From Streptomyces formicae (lineage in GTDB: Bacteria > Actinomycetota > Actinomycetes > Streptomycetales > Streptomycetaceae): a stretch of DNA of 64,000 bases. The notes under the pieces were generated by a model. It searched no databases. It was given only the letters and a program-made list of their open reading frames with translations, and was not told the DNA's origin. Location: contig NZ_CP071872.1 of assembly GCF_022647665.1 (NCBI RefSeq), positions 5,642,001-5,706,000 on the forward strand. The letters run 5' to 3'. The position numbers and the translations under genes are program-made. Shown here piece after piece: positions 24,526 through 32,634 of this stretch. How positions within the stretch are numbered: position 1 is the first letter of the stretch; each line of letters begins with the position of its first letter.

Positions 24526-25824
24526 TCAGCTCACCCCCAGGGAGGGGAAGTCGTGGTCGGTCAGCCAGTGCCGGCCCACCTCGCGCGACCTGGCCCAGGA
24601 CGCCTCGACGGCCGCCTGGTCGTCGGGCTGCCCCAGGTCGGCCGGGGTCGGGCCGATGCGGCGGGCGATCGGGGCGAGCTTCGCGGTGTCGAAGCCGAAG
24701 ACCTCGGCGGCGGCGAGGCCGAGGATGCGGCGGGTCTCGGCGACGGGGATGTCGTGGAAGGTGTTCCTCAGCCAGGCGCGGGTGTTGGGCCAGGTGCCCT
24801 CGGGGTGGGGGAAGTCGCTGCCCCAGAGGATGTTGTCGACGCCGATCTCGTAGCGCTGGGCGAGTTCGCGCCGTTTGGTGTTGGTGGCGCAGATGAAGAC
24901 CTGCCGGTCCAGGTACTCGCTGGGCGGCCGCTTCAGCTCGGCGAAGGGGGAGAGCTTCTTGCCGCCGTGGGCGCCGAGGTAGAGGCGGTCCATGAACCAC
25001 AGCAGGTTCGGCAGCCACCAGCAGCCGGACTCGGCGACGCCGAACTTCAGGCCCGGGTGGCGTTCGAAGACCCCGGACCAGAGCAGGAACCAGAGCGGCC
25101 GGGCGGGCCACCAGGTCACTTCGGACACGTAGATGCCGAGGTGGTCGCCGTACTCGTGGCGGGGGGCCGCGCCGGAGTGGGTGACCAGCGGCATCCCGGT
25201 CTCCGCGGCGGCCGCCCAGACCGGGTCGTACCGGCGGTCGTGGTACGGGGCCTTGTCGACCCACATGGAGGGGATCATGAGCGCGCCGAGCCCGGACTCC
25301 CTGGCCCGGTGGATCTCGGCCACGACCCGGTCCACGTCGCCGGTGACAGGGAGCAGGGCGACCCCGCAGTGGCGCGCCGCGTTCTCGGCGTGCCCGCCCA
25401 CGAACTCGGCGAGCCAGCGGTTGTGCGCCTGCGCACCCGCCATGCCGAGCCCCGGGTCCTGGTCGCCGGAGAGGCCGAGCCCGACGCCGAAGGGCGCGGC
25501 GGTCCGGCTGTCGACGGCGTCCGCGTCGGGGAAGACGACCTCGGCGGCCACCCCGTCGCCGTCGAGCTCCTTGAGCCGCTGCGCGGTGTCCCACCCGCCG
25601 CGCAGCCCCTCCTCGTTGTCGTGGAACCACTTGTCGGCGAACGCCTCGTTGCGTACGCCGAGGCGGGTCATCTCCTCGCGGCGGCGGTCGCGTCCGTCGA
25701 GGAACTCGTCGAAGTCGCGGTGGAAACGGGAGTCCAGGTAGGGCCGGTACTCCTCGGTGGGCAGCCCGGCGTGGCAGTCGGAGGAGATGATCAGGTACGG
25801 CTCGTTCGGCTTCGGCTCCGTCAT
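24526..25824 (-). CDS. ACMSD-type amidohydrolase A, catabolic operon
   Basis: The 432-residue paralogue of the downstream gene carries the same landmarks in order: SSDCHAGLPTEEYRPYLDSR (13-32), VTHSGAAPRHE, KFGVAESGCWW and LWGSDFPHPEGTWP. It is slightly longer because of an acidic insert after VFPDADAVDSRT. The ATG at 25824 follows three tandem GAGGGA-like sequences that could serve as ribosome sites. Two tandem, diverged copies suggest successive or alternative substrates of one pathway. Confidence 0.85.
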   Translation of the reverse strand: MTEPKPNEPYLIISSDCHAGLPTEEYRPYLDSRFHRDFDEFLDGRDRRREEMTRLGVRNEAFADKWFHDNEEGLRGGWDTAQRLKELDGDGVAAEVVFPDADAVDSRTAAPFGVGLGLSGDQDPGLGMAGAQAHNRWLAEFVGGHAENAARHCGVALLPVTGDVDRVVAEIHRARESGLGALMIPSMWVDKAPYHDRRYDPVWAAAAETGMPLVTHSGAAPRHEYGDHLGIYVSEVTWWPARPLWFLLWSGVFERHPGLKFGVAESGCWWLPNLLWFMDRLYLGAHGGKKLSPFAELKRPPSEYLDRQVFICATNTKRRELAQRYEIGVDNILWGSDFPHPEGTWPNTRAWLRNTFHDIPVAETRRILGLAAAEVFGFDTAKLAPIARRIGPTPADLGQPDDQAAVEASWARSREVGRHWLTDHDFPSLGVS

Positions 25825-25856
25825 CGCAGATCTCAGTCCCTCGGTCCCTCGGTCCC

Positions 25857-26741
25857 TCAGTCCAGGATGAAGCGTTCGAGATACGACGGGTCGGCGCGGT
25901 CGAGCATCGACTGCGCGCGTGCCCGGATCTGGCGGTCGCTGTGCTCGCTCGCCGGGAGCAGCCAGAACCGCCCGGCCCGTATGCCGTCGACGACGTGCTC
26001 GGCGACCTCCTCGACCGGCGTGAACGCCACCTCGTGGCCCGCGGCCTTCATGGCCGCCTCCCACTGGTCGAGGCCCCGGTACGGGGTCCTGCGCGGCCGC
26101 TCCTTGGCGTACCGCTCGGGCCTGTTGCGGTGCGACTCCCACAGGCCGGTGCGGAGCATGTGCGGGCCCGGGAAGAGCACGGAGGCGCCCACGTCCGCAC
26201 CCTCGGCCTTCAGATGCGCGTACAGCGACTCGGTCATCGTCACGACGGCCGCCTTGGTGACGGCGTACACGGACGCGGTGGGCAGCGGCGCGATCCCGCC
26301 GTCACCGGACGAGGTGTTGACGACGTGGCCGGGCCCACCGCCCGCGATCATGCGCGGGACGAACGCCTGGACTCCGTGGAAGACGCCCCACACGTTGACG
26401 GCGAACGCCCATTTCCAGTCGTTGGGTTCGTGCTCCCACATCCGGCCCTCGGCGCCCGAGCCGACCCCGGCGTTGTTGCACAGCACGTGCACGGCGCCGT
26501 AGGTCTCGTACGCGGCGTCGGCGAGCTGCCGTACGGAGTCCCGGTCCGACACGTCGACGACGTGCCCGAGGACGTCCGCACCGTCCGCGGTGAGTTCGTC
26601 CGCGGCCTTGCGCAGCGCGGCCTCCTCGACGTCCGCGAGGACGACCTTCAGCCCCTCGGCGGCGAACCGCCGCGCCATCGCGCGCCCGATGCCGCTCGCC
26701 GCGCCGGTGACGACGGCGACCTGCCCCTCGGCCAGCCTCAC
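25857..26741 (-). CDS. SDR-family dehydrogenase, catabolic operon
   Basis: The 294-residue short-chain dehydrogenase has TGAASGIG (residues 13-20), NNAGVGSG, catalytic Ser in NTSSGDGG and YAVTK (Tyr/Lys pair). The C-terminus is long (about 60 residues after the core) and includes FWLLPASEHSDRQIRARAQSM. It starts GTG overlapping the stop of the acetoacetate-decarboxylase-like gene (GTGA). NAD(P) preference and substrate are unknown. Confidence 0.88.
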   Translation of the reverse strand: MRLAEGQVAVVTGAASGIGRAMARRFAAEGLKVVLADVEEAALRKAADELTADGADVLGHVVDVSDRDSVRQLADAAYETYGAVHVLCNNAGVGSGAEGRMWEHEPNDWKWAFAVNVWGVFHGVQAFVPRMIAGGGPGHVVNTSSGDGGIAPLPTASVYAVTKAAVVTMTESLYAHLKAEGADVGASVLFPGPHMLRTGLWESHRNRPERYAKERPRRTPYRGLDQWEAAMKAAGHEVAFTPVEEVAEHVVDGIRAGRFWLLPASEHSDRQIRARAQSMLDRADPSYLERFILD

Positions 26742-27538
26742 CGGACGCTCCCCTGCGGGGGTCCGTCGAGGATCTGCTGCGGGTCGTCGTAGCGCTGGTG
26801 GAGATAGGGCAGCAGGGCCTGCGCGGCGACCCGTTCGACGACCCTGCCCTTCTGGTCCGTCGTCTTCTCGCCGACGGTGAGCTCCACGAGCGTCCGTACG
26901 GGCAGGTCGGCGACCGGGTCGTACATCGACTCGCGCAGGACGACGTCGCCGGTGAGCCCTTCGAGCCTGCGGACCTTCTCGTTGCGTACGCAGTGGACGA
27001 GGACCGGGTCGGCGTCGAAGCCGGAACCGTCCACGGCCGGAAGGCACTTGAAGTAGAAGTCCACCTTCTCGGCGGGTTCCGGGAGCGGCAGCGGTCCGCT
27101 CACCGCGGCCCGGACCTCGACGAACGCGATGCCGTGCCGGGCGAGCGCCGCCCGTACGACGAGGCCGTCGCGTTCGACCGTCACCTCGCCCAGCTTCTTC
27201 GGTTCGCCGAAGACCTCCCGGCCGCCGACGAGGGCCCGCTCATGGGTCATCGGCATCACGAGCGGGTACCAGCCCTGCTGGTCGCCGTGGGCGGCGGCGA
27301 CCGCGACCGAGCCCGCGCCGAGCGGATAGCCTGGCAGTTCGACCTTGCTGATGTTCGCCCGTACGAGAGGCCGCTCAGCGGGTTTGAGCGGCGGCGGCAG
27401 CACTGCCGCGACCACGTCCGGGTCGGTCTCCCACACCGCGACGACGCCCGTGGACCAGATGTCGGGGAGCCGGGCACCGGCCGCGCGAGCGGCGGCGATC
27501 TCGGCCTCGGTGCGGGCGCCGTATCGTACGCGTGCCAT
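26738..27538 (-). CDS. Acetoacetate decarboxylase-family protein, first gene of the TetR-controlled operon
   Basis: The 266-residue protein resembles acetoacetate decarboxylases. The Schiff-base lysine region is GGREVFGEPKKLGEV, preceded by PVMPMTHERALVG-like sequence (LVMPMTHERA). Many family members outside solvent producers act on other keto acids, so the substrate is open. It is first in the operon of decarboxylase-like protein, SDR and two amidohydrolases, all joined by overlaps or short gaps. A 15-bp palindrome lies 39-53 bp upstream. Confidence 0.83.
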   Translation of the reverse strand: MARVRYGARTEAEIAAARAAGARLPDIWSTGVVAVWETDPDVVAAVLPPPLKPAERPLVRANISKVELPGYPLGAGSVAVAAAHGDQQGWYPLVMPMTHERALVGGREVFGEPKKLGEVTVERDGLVVRAALARHGIAFVEVRAAVSGPLPLPEPAEKVDFYFKCLPAVDGSGFDADPVLVHCVRNEKVRRLEGLTGDVVLRESMYDPVADLPVRTLVELTVGEKTTDQKGRVVERVAAQALLPYLHQRYDDPQQILDGPPQGSVR

Positions 27539-27576
27539 GTCGTACCGCCCTTCGTCGTACGTCGGGGGTCGAGTCC

Positions 27577-27591
27577 TGTAACACAGTTACA
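27577..27591. promoter_or_regulatory. Candidate TetR operator, perfect palindrome
   Basis: TGTAAC-ACA-GTTACA is a perfect 6+3+6 inverted repeat in the 105-bp divergent region between the decarboxylase-like gene and the TetR gene. It could block both promoters. The pairing with this regulator is inferred from position. Confidence 0.7.
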
Positions 27592-27643
27592 CCAGGGCCC
27601 CCGAAGGGTAAAGGGCCATGCGGACGCGAGAGTCGAGGAGCCG

Positions 27644-28279
27644 ATGCCACGTACCGCGCTGACCCGCGACGAGGTGCTGGACGCCGCAGCGGACCTCGTG
27701 AAGCAGCACGGCCCGGACGCCCTCACGATGCGCAAGCTCGCCGCCGAGCTGGGCACGGCCGTCACATCGATCTATTGGCATGTCGGCAATCGCGAGTCGC
27801 TGCTGGACGCGCTCGTCGAGCGCACCGTCCAGGAGATGGGCGCGATCCGGCCCAGGGGGCGCACACCGGCGGACCGCATCGTCTCCGTCGCCCGCCGGCT
27901 CCGCCGCGAGCTGCGCGCACGGCCGCATCTCATCGCGATGGTGCACGAACGGGGCCTGACCGAACGGATGTTCCTGCCCGCCCAGCGGGCGCTGGTCCAC
28001 GAGGTGCACGCCGCCGGACTGCGAGGAGCGCGCGCCGCCGACGCCGTACGGGCGGTGCAGTTCCAGATCGTCGGATTTGTTCTGATCGAACGCAATCGCG
28101 AACGCGCACCGGTGCAGTCGCCGGGCGAGCAGGAGCTGTGGGGTGGGCACACGGCGGGCGACCCGGCGGAGGAGGACGTCGCGCTCGCCCGCGCGCTGGC
28201 ACGCCCTGCCGACCCGGAGAAGCTGTTCGCACTCTCCGTGGAGGCCCTCGTGAAATCGCTGCTCGCAGACCGGGGTTGA
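27644..28279 (+). CDS. TetR-family transcriptional regulator
   Basis: The 211-residue protein has the TetR helix-turn-helix at residues about 10-55 (RDEVLDAAADLVKQHGPDAL, then MRKLAAELGTAVTSIYWHVGNRESLLDAL). The C-terminal ligand/dimer domain is helical and Arg-rich, not recognisably of a characterised subtype. A GAGGAG-like site precedes the ATG. It is divergent from the four-gene catabolic operon, with the palindrome between them, so it most likely represses that operon until an inducer binds. Confidence 0.93.
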   Translation: MPRTALTRDEVLDAAADLVKQHGPDALTMRKLAAELGTAVTSIYWHVGNRESLLDALVERTVQEMGAIRPRGRTPADRIVSVARRLRRELRARPHLIAMVHERGLTERMFLPAQRALVHEVHAAGLRGARAADAVRAVQFQIVGFVLIERNRERAPVQSPGEQELWGGHTAGDPAEEDVALARALARPADPEKLFALSVEALVKSLLADRG

Positions 28280-28370
28280 ACGGGCGGCAGACGGCCGGGG
28301 GCCCGGCCGCCCCGCACACCGGTGCAGGCCGGAGCGGGAGTGTCAGTGGCGGCCCGTATTCTCTGTGACC

Positions 28371-29384
28371 ATGCTCGACGACCGTACGACCGCAACAGCG
28401 TGGCCGGCCGCGTACCCGCAGGGGTACGCGGTCGTCGACGTGGAGACCACCGGACTCGCCCGCGACGACCGGATAGTCTCTGCTGCCGTCTACCGGCTGG
28501 ACGCGCAGGGCAATGTGGAGGACCACTGGTACACACTGGTGAACCCGGAGCGGGATCCGGGACCCGTGTGGATCCACGGACTGACGAGCGACCTACTGGA
28601 GAGCGCGCCGCTTTTCCCCGATATCGCCCATGAATTCGCGCACCGGCTCGACGGCCGGGTGCTCGTCGCACACAACGCGATCTTCGACTGGTCCATGATC
28701 GCCAGGGAGTACGCCCGGGCGGAGCGCGTCGCGCCGGTGCGGCAGCGACTGTGCACGATCGCACTCTCGAAGGAGCTGGCGCTGCCGCTGCCCAACCACA
28801 AGCTGGAGTCGCTCGCCGCGCACTTCGGCGTCGTCCAGCGGCGCGCCCACAACGCCCTGGACGATGCACGGGTCCTGGCGGAGGCGTTCCGGCCGAGTCT
28901 GCACACGGCGGCCGAGCGGGGTGTGCGGCTGCCGCTGCTGGAGTGCCGGCCGCTGACCGAGTGGTCCCCGGGCCCGGCCGCTCCCCGTATCGGCCGCCAG
29001 GCGTCGGCCTCGTCGTACCGGCCGGGCTGGGGCGGGTGGCGCCCGTCCCGCAAGCGGCCCCCGTGCCCGTACCCCAACCCGGGGCGCTACGAGCCGGACA
29101 AACCGCTCAAGCAGGGCATGAGGGTGGCCTTCTCGGGTGACACGTCCGTCGAGCGGGAGCTGCTGGAGGACCGCGCGGTCGAGGCGGGACTGCACGTGGC
29201 GACGAGCGTCTCCCGGCTGACGAGCCTGCTCGTCACCAACGACCCGGAGGCGCCGACCTCGAAGACCGTCAAGGCGAGGTCGTACGGGACGCCGATCGTC
29301 GACGAGGCCGCCTTCACCCAGCTGCTGAGGGACGTGGCTCCGGCGGAGGGAAGCGTCCAGGACGTGGCCGCGGCGGCGGAGTGA
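28371..29384 (+). CDS. DEDDh exonuclease with C-terminal BRCT domain
   Basis: The 337-residue protein has an epsilon-type 3'-5' exonuclease domain: VVDVETTGL (Exo I, Asp/Glu), LVAHNAIFDWSMIA (Exo II), and RRAHNALDDARVLAEAF (Exo III, His/Asp). After a basic/Pro linker (about 195-250), a BRCT-like region (about 250-325) begins GMRVAFSGDTSVERELLEDRA. The combination resembles the polymerase III epsilon-like proteins that also bind DNA ends. A GTG two codons upstream is an equally possible start. Confidence 0.88.
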   Translation: MLDDRTTATAWPAAYPQGYAVVDVETTGLARDDRIVSAAVYRLDAQGNVEDHWYTLVNPERDPGPVWIHGLTSDLLESAPLFPDIAHEFAHRLDGRVLVAHNAIFDWSMIAREYARAERVAPVRQRLCTIALSKELALPLPNHKLESLAAHFGVVQRRAHNALDDARVLAEAFRPSLHTAAERGVRLPLLECRPLTEWSPGPAAPRIGRQASASSYRPGWGGWRPSRKRPPCPYPNPGRYEPDKPLKQGMRVAFSGDTSVERELLEDRAVEAGLHVATSVSRLTSLLVTNDPEAPTSKTVKARSYGTPIVDEAAFTQLLRDVAPAEGSVQDVAAAAE

Positions 29385-29423
29385 CGGACCCGCCCCGCAC
29401 CGGACCGGTACGGCGCCGCACCT

Positions 29424-29447
29424 GACCGGCGCGCCGCTGCGCCGGTC
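29424..29447 (+). terminator. Hairpin after the exonuclease gene
   Basis: GACCGGCGC and GCGCCGGTC pair over 9 bp with a 6-base loop, 40 bp after the exonuclease stop. Confidence 0.55.
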
Positions 29448-29516
29448 GGGTGCAGCCGCGCCGACCCGCCAGCCGGGATCTTGCTCCGGTCCCCCGCGCT
29501 CCGGAGCATGCGGCGC

Positions 29517-29750
29517 ATGGCACGTTGCGAGGTCTGCGGAAACGACTACGGCATGTCGTTCGAGGTACACGCGCATGGCGCGGTGCACGTCTTCGACTGC
29601 TTCTCCTGCGCCATCCACCGGATGGCGCCCGTCTGTGAACACTGCCGGGTCCAGATCATCGGCCAGGGCGTCGAGGCCGACGGGCACTGGTACTGCGGCG
29701 CCCACTGCGCACGCTCCGAGGGAAAGGCGGGCATCGTCGACCACGTCTGA
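29517..29750 (+). CDS. Small zinc-ribbon (metallothionein-like) protein
   Basis: The 77-residue protein is Cys/His-rich: MARCEVCGNDYG, FDCFSCAIHRMAP, VCEHCRVQIIGQGVE and WYCGAHCARSEG. This is the pattern of prokaryotic metallothionein-type zinc-binding proteins in actinobacteria. The ATG at 29517 is preferred because GGAG lies 10 bases upstream. It stands alone. Zinc storage or a structural zinc ribbon are the two alternatives. Confidence 0.75.
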   Translation: MARCEVCGNDYGMSFEVHAHGAVHVFDCFSCAIHRMAPVCEHCRVQIIGQGVEADGHWYCGAHCARSEGKAGIVDHV

Positions 29751-29925
29751 CCCGGACCCCGGGCCCTGGACCTCGGCCCTGACCCCGGTCCCTGCCCCTG
29801 TCCCGTGGCGTCCTGTCCGGCTCCCCGTCCCAGCCCCTGTCTCCGTCCCGGCCCGGCCCGTCCTGTCCCGTCCTGCCCTGTCCTGTCCGGATTCCGCAGC
29901 GGGTCCGGCCCCCTCCCTCCGAGCA
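29751..29925 (+). repeat. C/T-rich low-complexity tract before SURF1
   Basis: About 170 bases of degenerate CCTGTCC/CCCGTCC repeats, almost without A, separate the metallothionein-like gene from surf1. No gene is visible in it. Confidence 0.8.
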
Positions 29926-29929
29926 CCCC

Positions 29930-30751
29930 ATGGCCGAGTTGTACGGTCATGGGGTGTACCGCTTTCTGTTGTCCCGGCAGTGGGTGATCCTCACCCTCGT
30001 CAGCCTCGTCCTCATCCCCGCGATGGTCGAACTGGGCTTCTGGCAGCTGCACCGGCACCAGCACCGGGTCGCGCAGAACAAGCTGATCTCGGACAACCTC
30101 ACCGCCCGGCCCGTCCCGGTCACCGAGCTCACCTCCCCCGGTCACACCCTTCCCCGCGCCGACTACTGGCGCCGGACCACCGCCACAGGCACGTACGACA
30201 CCGCCCACGAGGTCGTCGTCCGCCGCCGCACCAACGCCGACGACCGCGTCGGCTTCCATGTGCTGACCCCGCTGGTCCTCGCCGACGGCCGCGCGGTCCT
30301 CGTCAACCGCGGCTGGGTGCCCGCCGCGGCCGACCAGGCGGCGTTCCCCGAAGTACCGCCCGCGCCCAAGGGCACGGTGACCGTCACCGGACGGCTCATG
30401 GCCGACCAGACGACGAGCGCCAGCGGCATCAGGGACCTGAAGGGCCTGCCGCCCCGTCAGATCATGCTGATCAACAGCGAGCAGCAGGCGAAGGCCATCG
30501 GACGTGCCGTGCTCGGCGGCTATCTGGAACAGACCGCACCCGAGCCCGCCGACGGCTCGCCCGAGCTGATCCCCGATCCGGACCACGACTCGATCGGCGC
30601 CCACATGGCGTACGCCGTGCAGTGGTGGCTGTTCGCGGCCGGAGTTCCCGTCGGCTGGGTGATCCTCGTACGCCGCGAGAAGCGGGACCGTGCGGCGGCG
30701 GCAGCGGCCGGGGCGCAGGAGGCCGAGCCCCAGCCCGCCGCGGCCCGCTGA
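29930..30751 (+). CDS. SURF1-family cytochrome oxidase assembly protein
   Basis: The 273-residue protein has the SURF1 layout: an N-terminal span (about 17-38, LVSLVLIPAMVELGFWQLHRHQ), a large extracytoplasmic domain containing VLVNRGWVP, and a C-terminal span (HMAYAVQWWLFAAGVPVGWVILV). SURF1 proteins help insert heme a into cytochrome c oxidase subunit I. The start may be ATG at 29930 or a later in-frame GTG. A charged Ala/Glu-rich tail follows the last span. Confidence 0.88.
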   Translation: MAELYGHGVYRFLLSRQWVILTLVSLVLIPAMVELGFWQLHRHQHRVAQNKLISDNLTARPVPVTELTSPGHTLPRADYWRRTTATGTYDTAHEVVVRRRTNADDRVGFHVLTPLVLADGRAVLVNRGWVPAAADQAAFPEVPPAPKGTVTVTGRLMADQTTSASGIRDLKGLPPRQIMLINSEQQAKAIGRAVLGGYLEQTAPEPADGSPELIPDPDHDSIGAHMAYAVQWWLFAAGVPVGWVILVRREKRDRAAAAAAGAQEAEPQPAAAR

Positions 30752-30821
30752 GCGCAACGCCACACGCCGGGTCACGGTGCCTGCCGCATAGGGACACGGC
30801 ACGGCGGGAACACGCGAGAGC

Positions 30822-32630
30822 GTGACGCTACGCATCGAGGACTATGCGCTCGTCGGCGATCTGCAGACCGCCGCCCTGGTCGGCAGGGACGGTTCCGTCG
30901 ACTGGCTGTGTCTGCCGCGCTTCGACTCGGGGGCCTGCTTCGCCGCGCTGCTCGGCGACGAGGACAACGGCCACTGGCGGATCGCCCCCAAGGACGCGGG
31001 GCCGGCGGGGAAGTGCACGCGGCGCGCGTACATACCCGGCACGCTCGTCCTCGAATCCGTGTGGGAGACCAGGACCGGCACGGTCAAGGTCGTCGACTTC
31101 ATGCCGCAGCGCGACACCGCACCCGACGTCGTACGCATCGTGGAGGGCGTCAGCGGCCGGGTCGACATGTCCGCCGTCCTGCGGCTGCGCTGCGACTACG
31201 GCTCGGTCGTGCCGTGGATGCGTCGCTCCCAGGGCCACCGGGTCGCGGTCGCCGGACCCGACTCGTTATGGCTGCGCATCGAGCACGCGGAGTCCGTACC
31301 GGTCAAGACGTGGGGACAGGAGTTCAGCACCCGTACGTCGTTCACGGTCGGTCCGGGCGAACGGGTGGCGTTCGTCCTCACGTGGCACCCCTCGCACGAG
31401 CCGCGACCGCGGCTCGTCGATCCTTTCGAGGCGCTGGAGCAGAGTCTGGCCGACTGGACGGACTGGTCCGCCCGGTGCCGGTACGAGGGTCCGTACCGCG
31501 ACGCCGTCCTGCGCTCGCTGATCACCCTCAAGGCACTGACCTACGCCCCGACGGGCGGGATAGTCGCCGCACCCACCACCTCCCTGCCGGAGGACCCCGG
31601 CGGCGTACGGAACTGGGACTACCGCTACTGCTGGCTGCGCGACTCCACCCTCACGCTCGACGCGCTCCTGAAGACCGGCTACACCGAGGAGGCGGCGGCA
31701 TGGCGCGACTGGCTGCTGCGCGCGGTCGCCGGCGACCCGGCGGATCTGCAGATCATGTACGGGCCCGCCGGTGAGCGGCGGCTGACCGAGACGGAGCTGC
31801 CCTGGCTGCGCGGCTACGAGGGCTCGGCGCCGGTGCGGATCGGCAACGCCGCCGTCGACCAGCTCCAGCTCGATGTGTACGGCGAGGTCATGGACGTGCT
31901 GGAGGCGGCTCGGGAGTCGGGGCTGCCGGACCATCCGCACGCGTGGAACATCGCGCTCAGCCTGCTCGGCTTCCTGGAGTCGAAGTGGCGCGAGCCGGAC
32001 GAGAGCCTGTGGGAGGTGCGGGGGCCCCGGCGGCACTTCGTCTACTCCAAGGTGATGGCCTGGGTCGCGGCCGACCGTGCCGTGCGCGCGCTGGAGAACG
32101 ACTCGTCGCTGCGGGGCGACGTGCGGCGGTGGCGGGCGATGCGGGACGAGGTGCACGAGGAGGTCTGCGAGAAGGGCTTCGACTCCGAGCGGAACACCTT
32201 CACGCAGTCGTACGGCTCGCGGGAGCTGGACGCGGCGACGCTGCTGATCCCGCGCGTGGGCTTCCTGCCGCCGGACGACCCCCGGGTGATCGGGACGGTC
32301 GACGCGGTACGGGCCGAGCTGAGCCACGACGGGCTGATCCATCGCTACAGCGCGCGCAACGCCGCCGCCGTGGACGGGCTGCCGGGCCGTGAAGGAACGT
32401 TCCTGGCCTGCTCGTTCTGGATGGTCGACGCGCTGCGGATGACGGGCCGCGTGAAGGAGTCGACCGAGCTCTTCGAACGGCTGCTCGCGCTCCGCAGCGA
32501 TCTGGGGCTGCTCGCCGAGGAGTACGACCCGGCGGCGGGCCGGCAGCTGGGCAACTTCCCGCAGGCGTTCAGTCATCTCGGCCTGGTGGGCTCCGCCCTC
32601 GCCCTGGCCGCACACGAGACGGCAGGATAG
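30822..32630 (+). CDS. Glycoside hydrolase family 15 enzyme with a TTA codon
   Basis: The 602-residue protein starts IEDYALVGDLQTAALVGRDG and SVDWLCLPRFDSGACF, the N-terminus of the GH15 glucoamylase/trehalase-like group. The (alpha/alpha)6 barrel part contains GVRNWDYRYCWLRDSTL, PWLRGYEGS, EGTFLACSFWMVDAL and a C-terminal GNFPQAFSHLGLV. In actinobacteria this group includes intracellular trehalases; the actual substrate is unknown. Codon 149 (31266-31268, Leu in PDSLW) is TTA, the only in-frame one noticed in a manual scan, so translation may depend on the bldA tRNA. Confidence 0.9.
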   Translation: MTLRIEDYALVGDLQTAALVGRDGSVDWLCLPRFDSGACFAALLGDEDNGHWRIAPKDAGPAGKCTRRAYIPGTLVLESVWETRTGTVKVVDFMPQRDTAPDVVRIVEGVSGRVDMSAVLRLRCDYGSVVPWMRRSQGHRVAVAGPDSLWLRIEHAESVPVKTWGQEFSTRTSFTVGPGERVAFVLTWHPSHEPRPRLVDPFEALEQSLADWTDWSARCRYEGPYRDAVLRSLITLKALTYAPTGGIVAAPTTSLPEDPGGVRNWDYRYCWLRDSTLTLDALLKTGYTEEAAAWRDWLLRAVAGDPADLQIMYGPAGERRLTETELPWLRGYEGSAPVRIGNAAVDQLQLDVYGEVMDVLEAARESGLPDHPHAWNIALSLLGFLESKWREPDESLWEVRGPRRHFVYSKVMAWVAADRAVRALENDSSLRGDVRRWRAMRDEVHEEVCEKGFDSERNTFTQSYGSRELDAATLLIPRVGFLPPDDPRVIGTVDAVRAELSHDGLIHRYSARNAAAVDGLPGREGTFLACSFWMVDALRMTGRVKESTELFERLLALRSDLGLLAEEYDPAAGRQLGNFPQAFSHLGLVGSALALAAHETAG

Positions 32631-32634
32631 GGCC

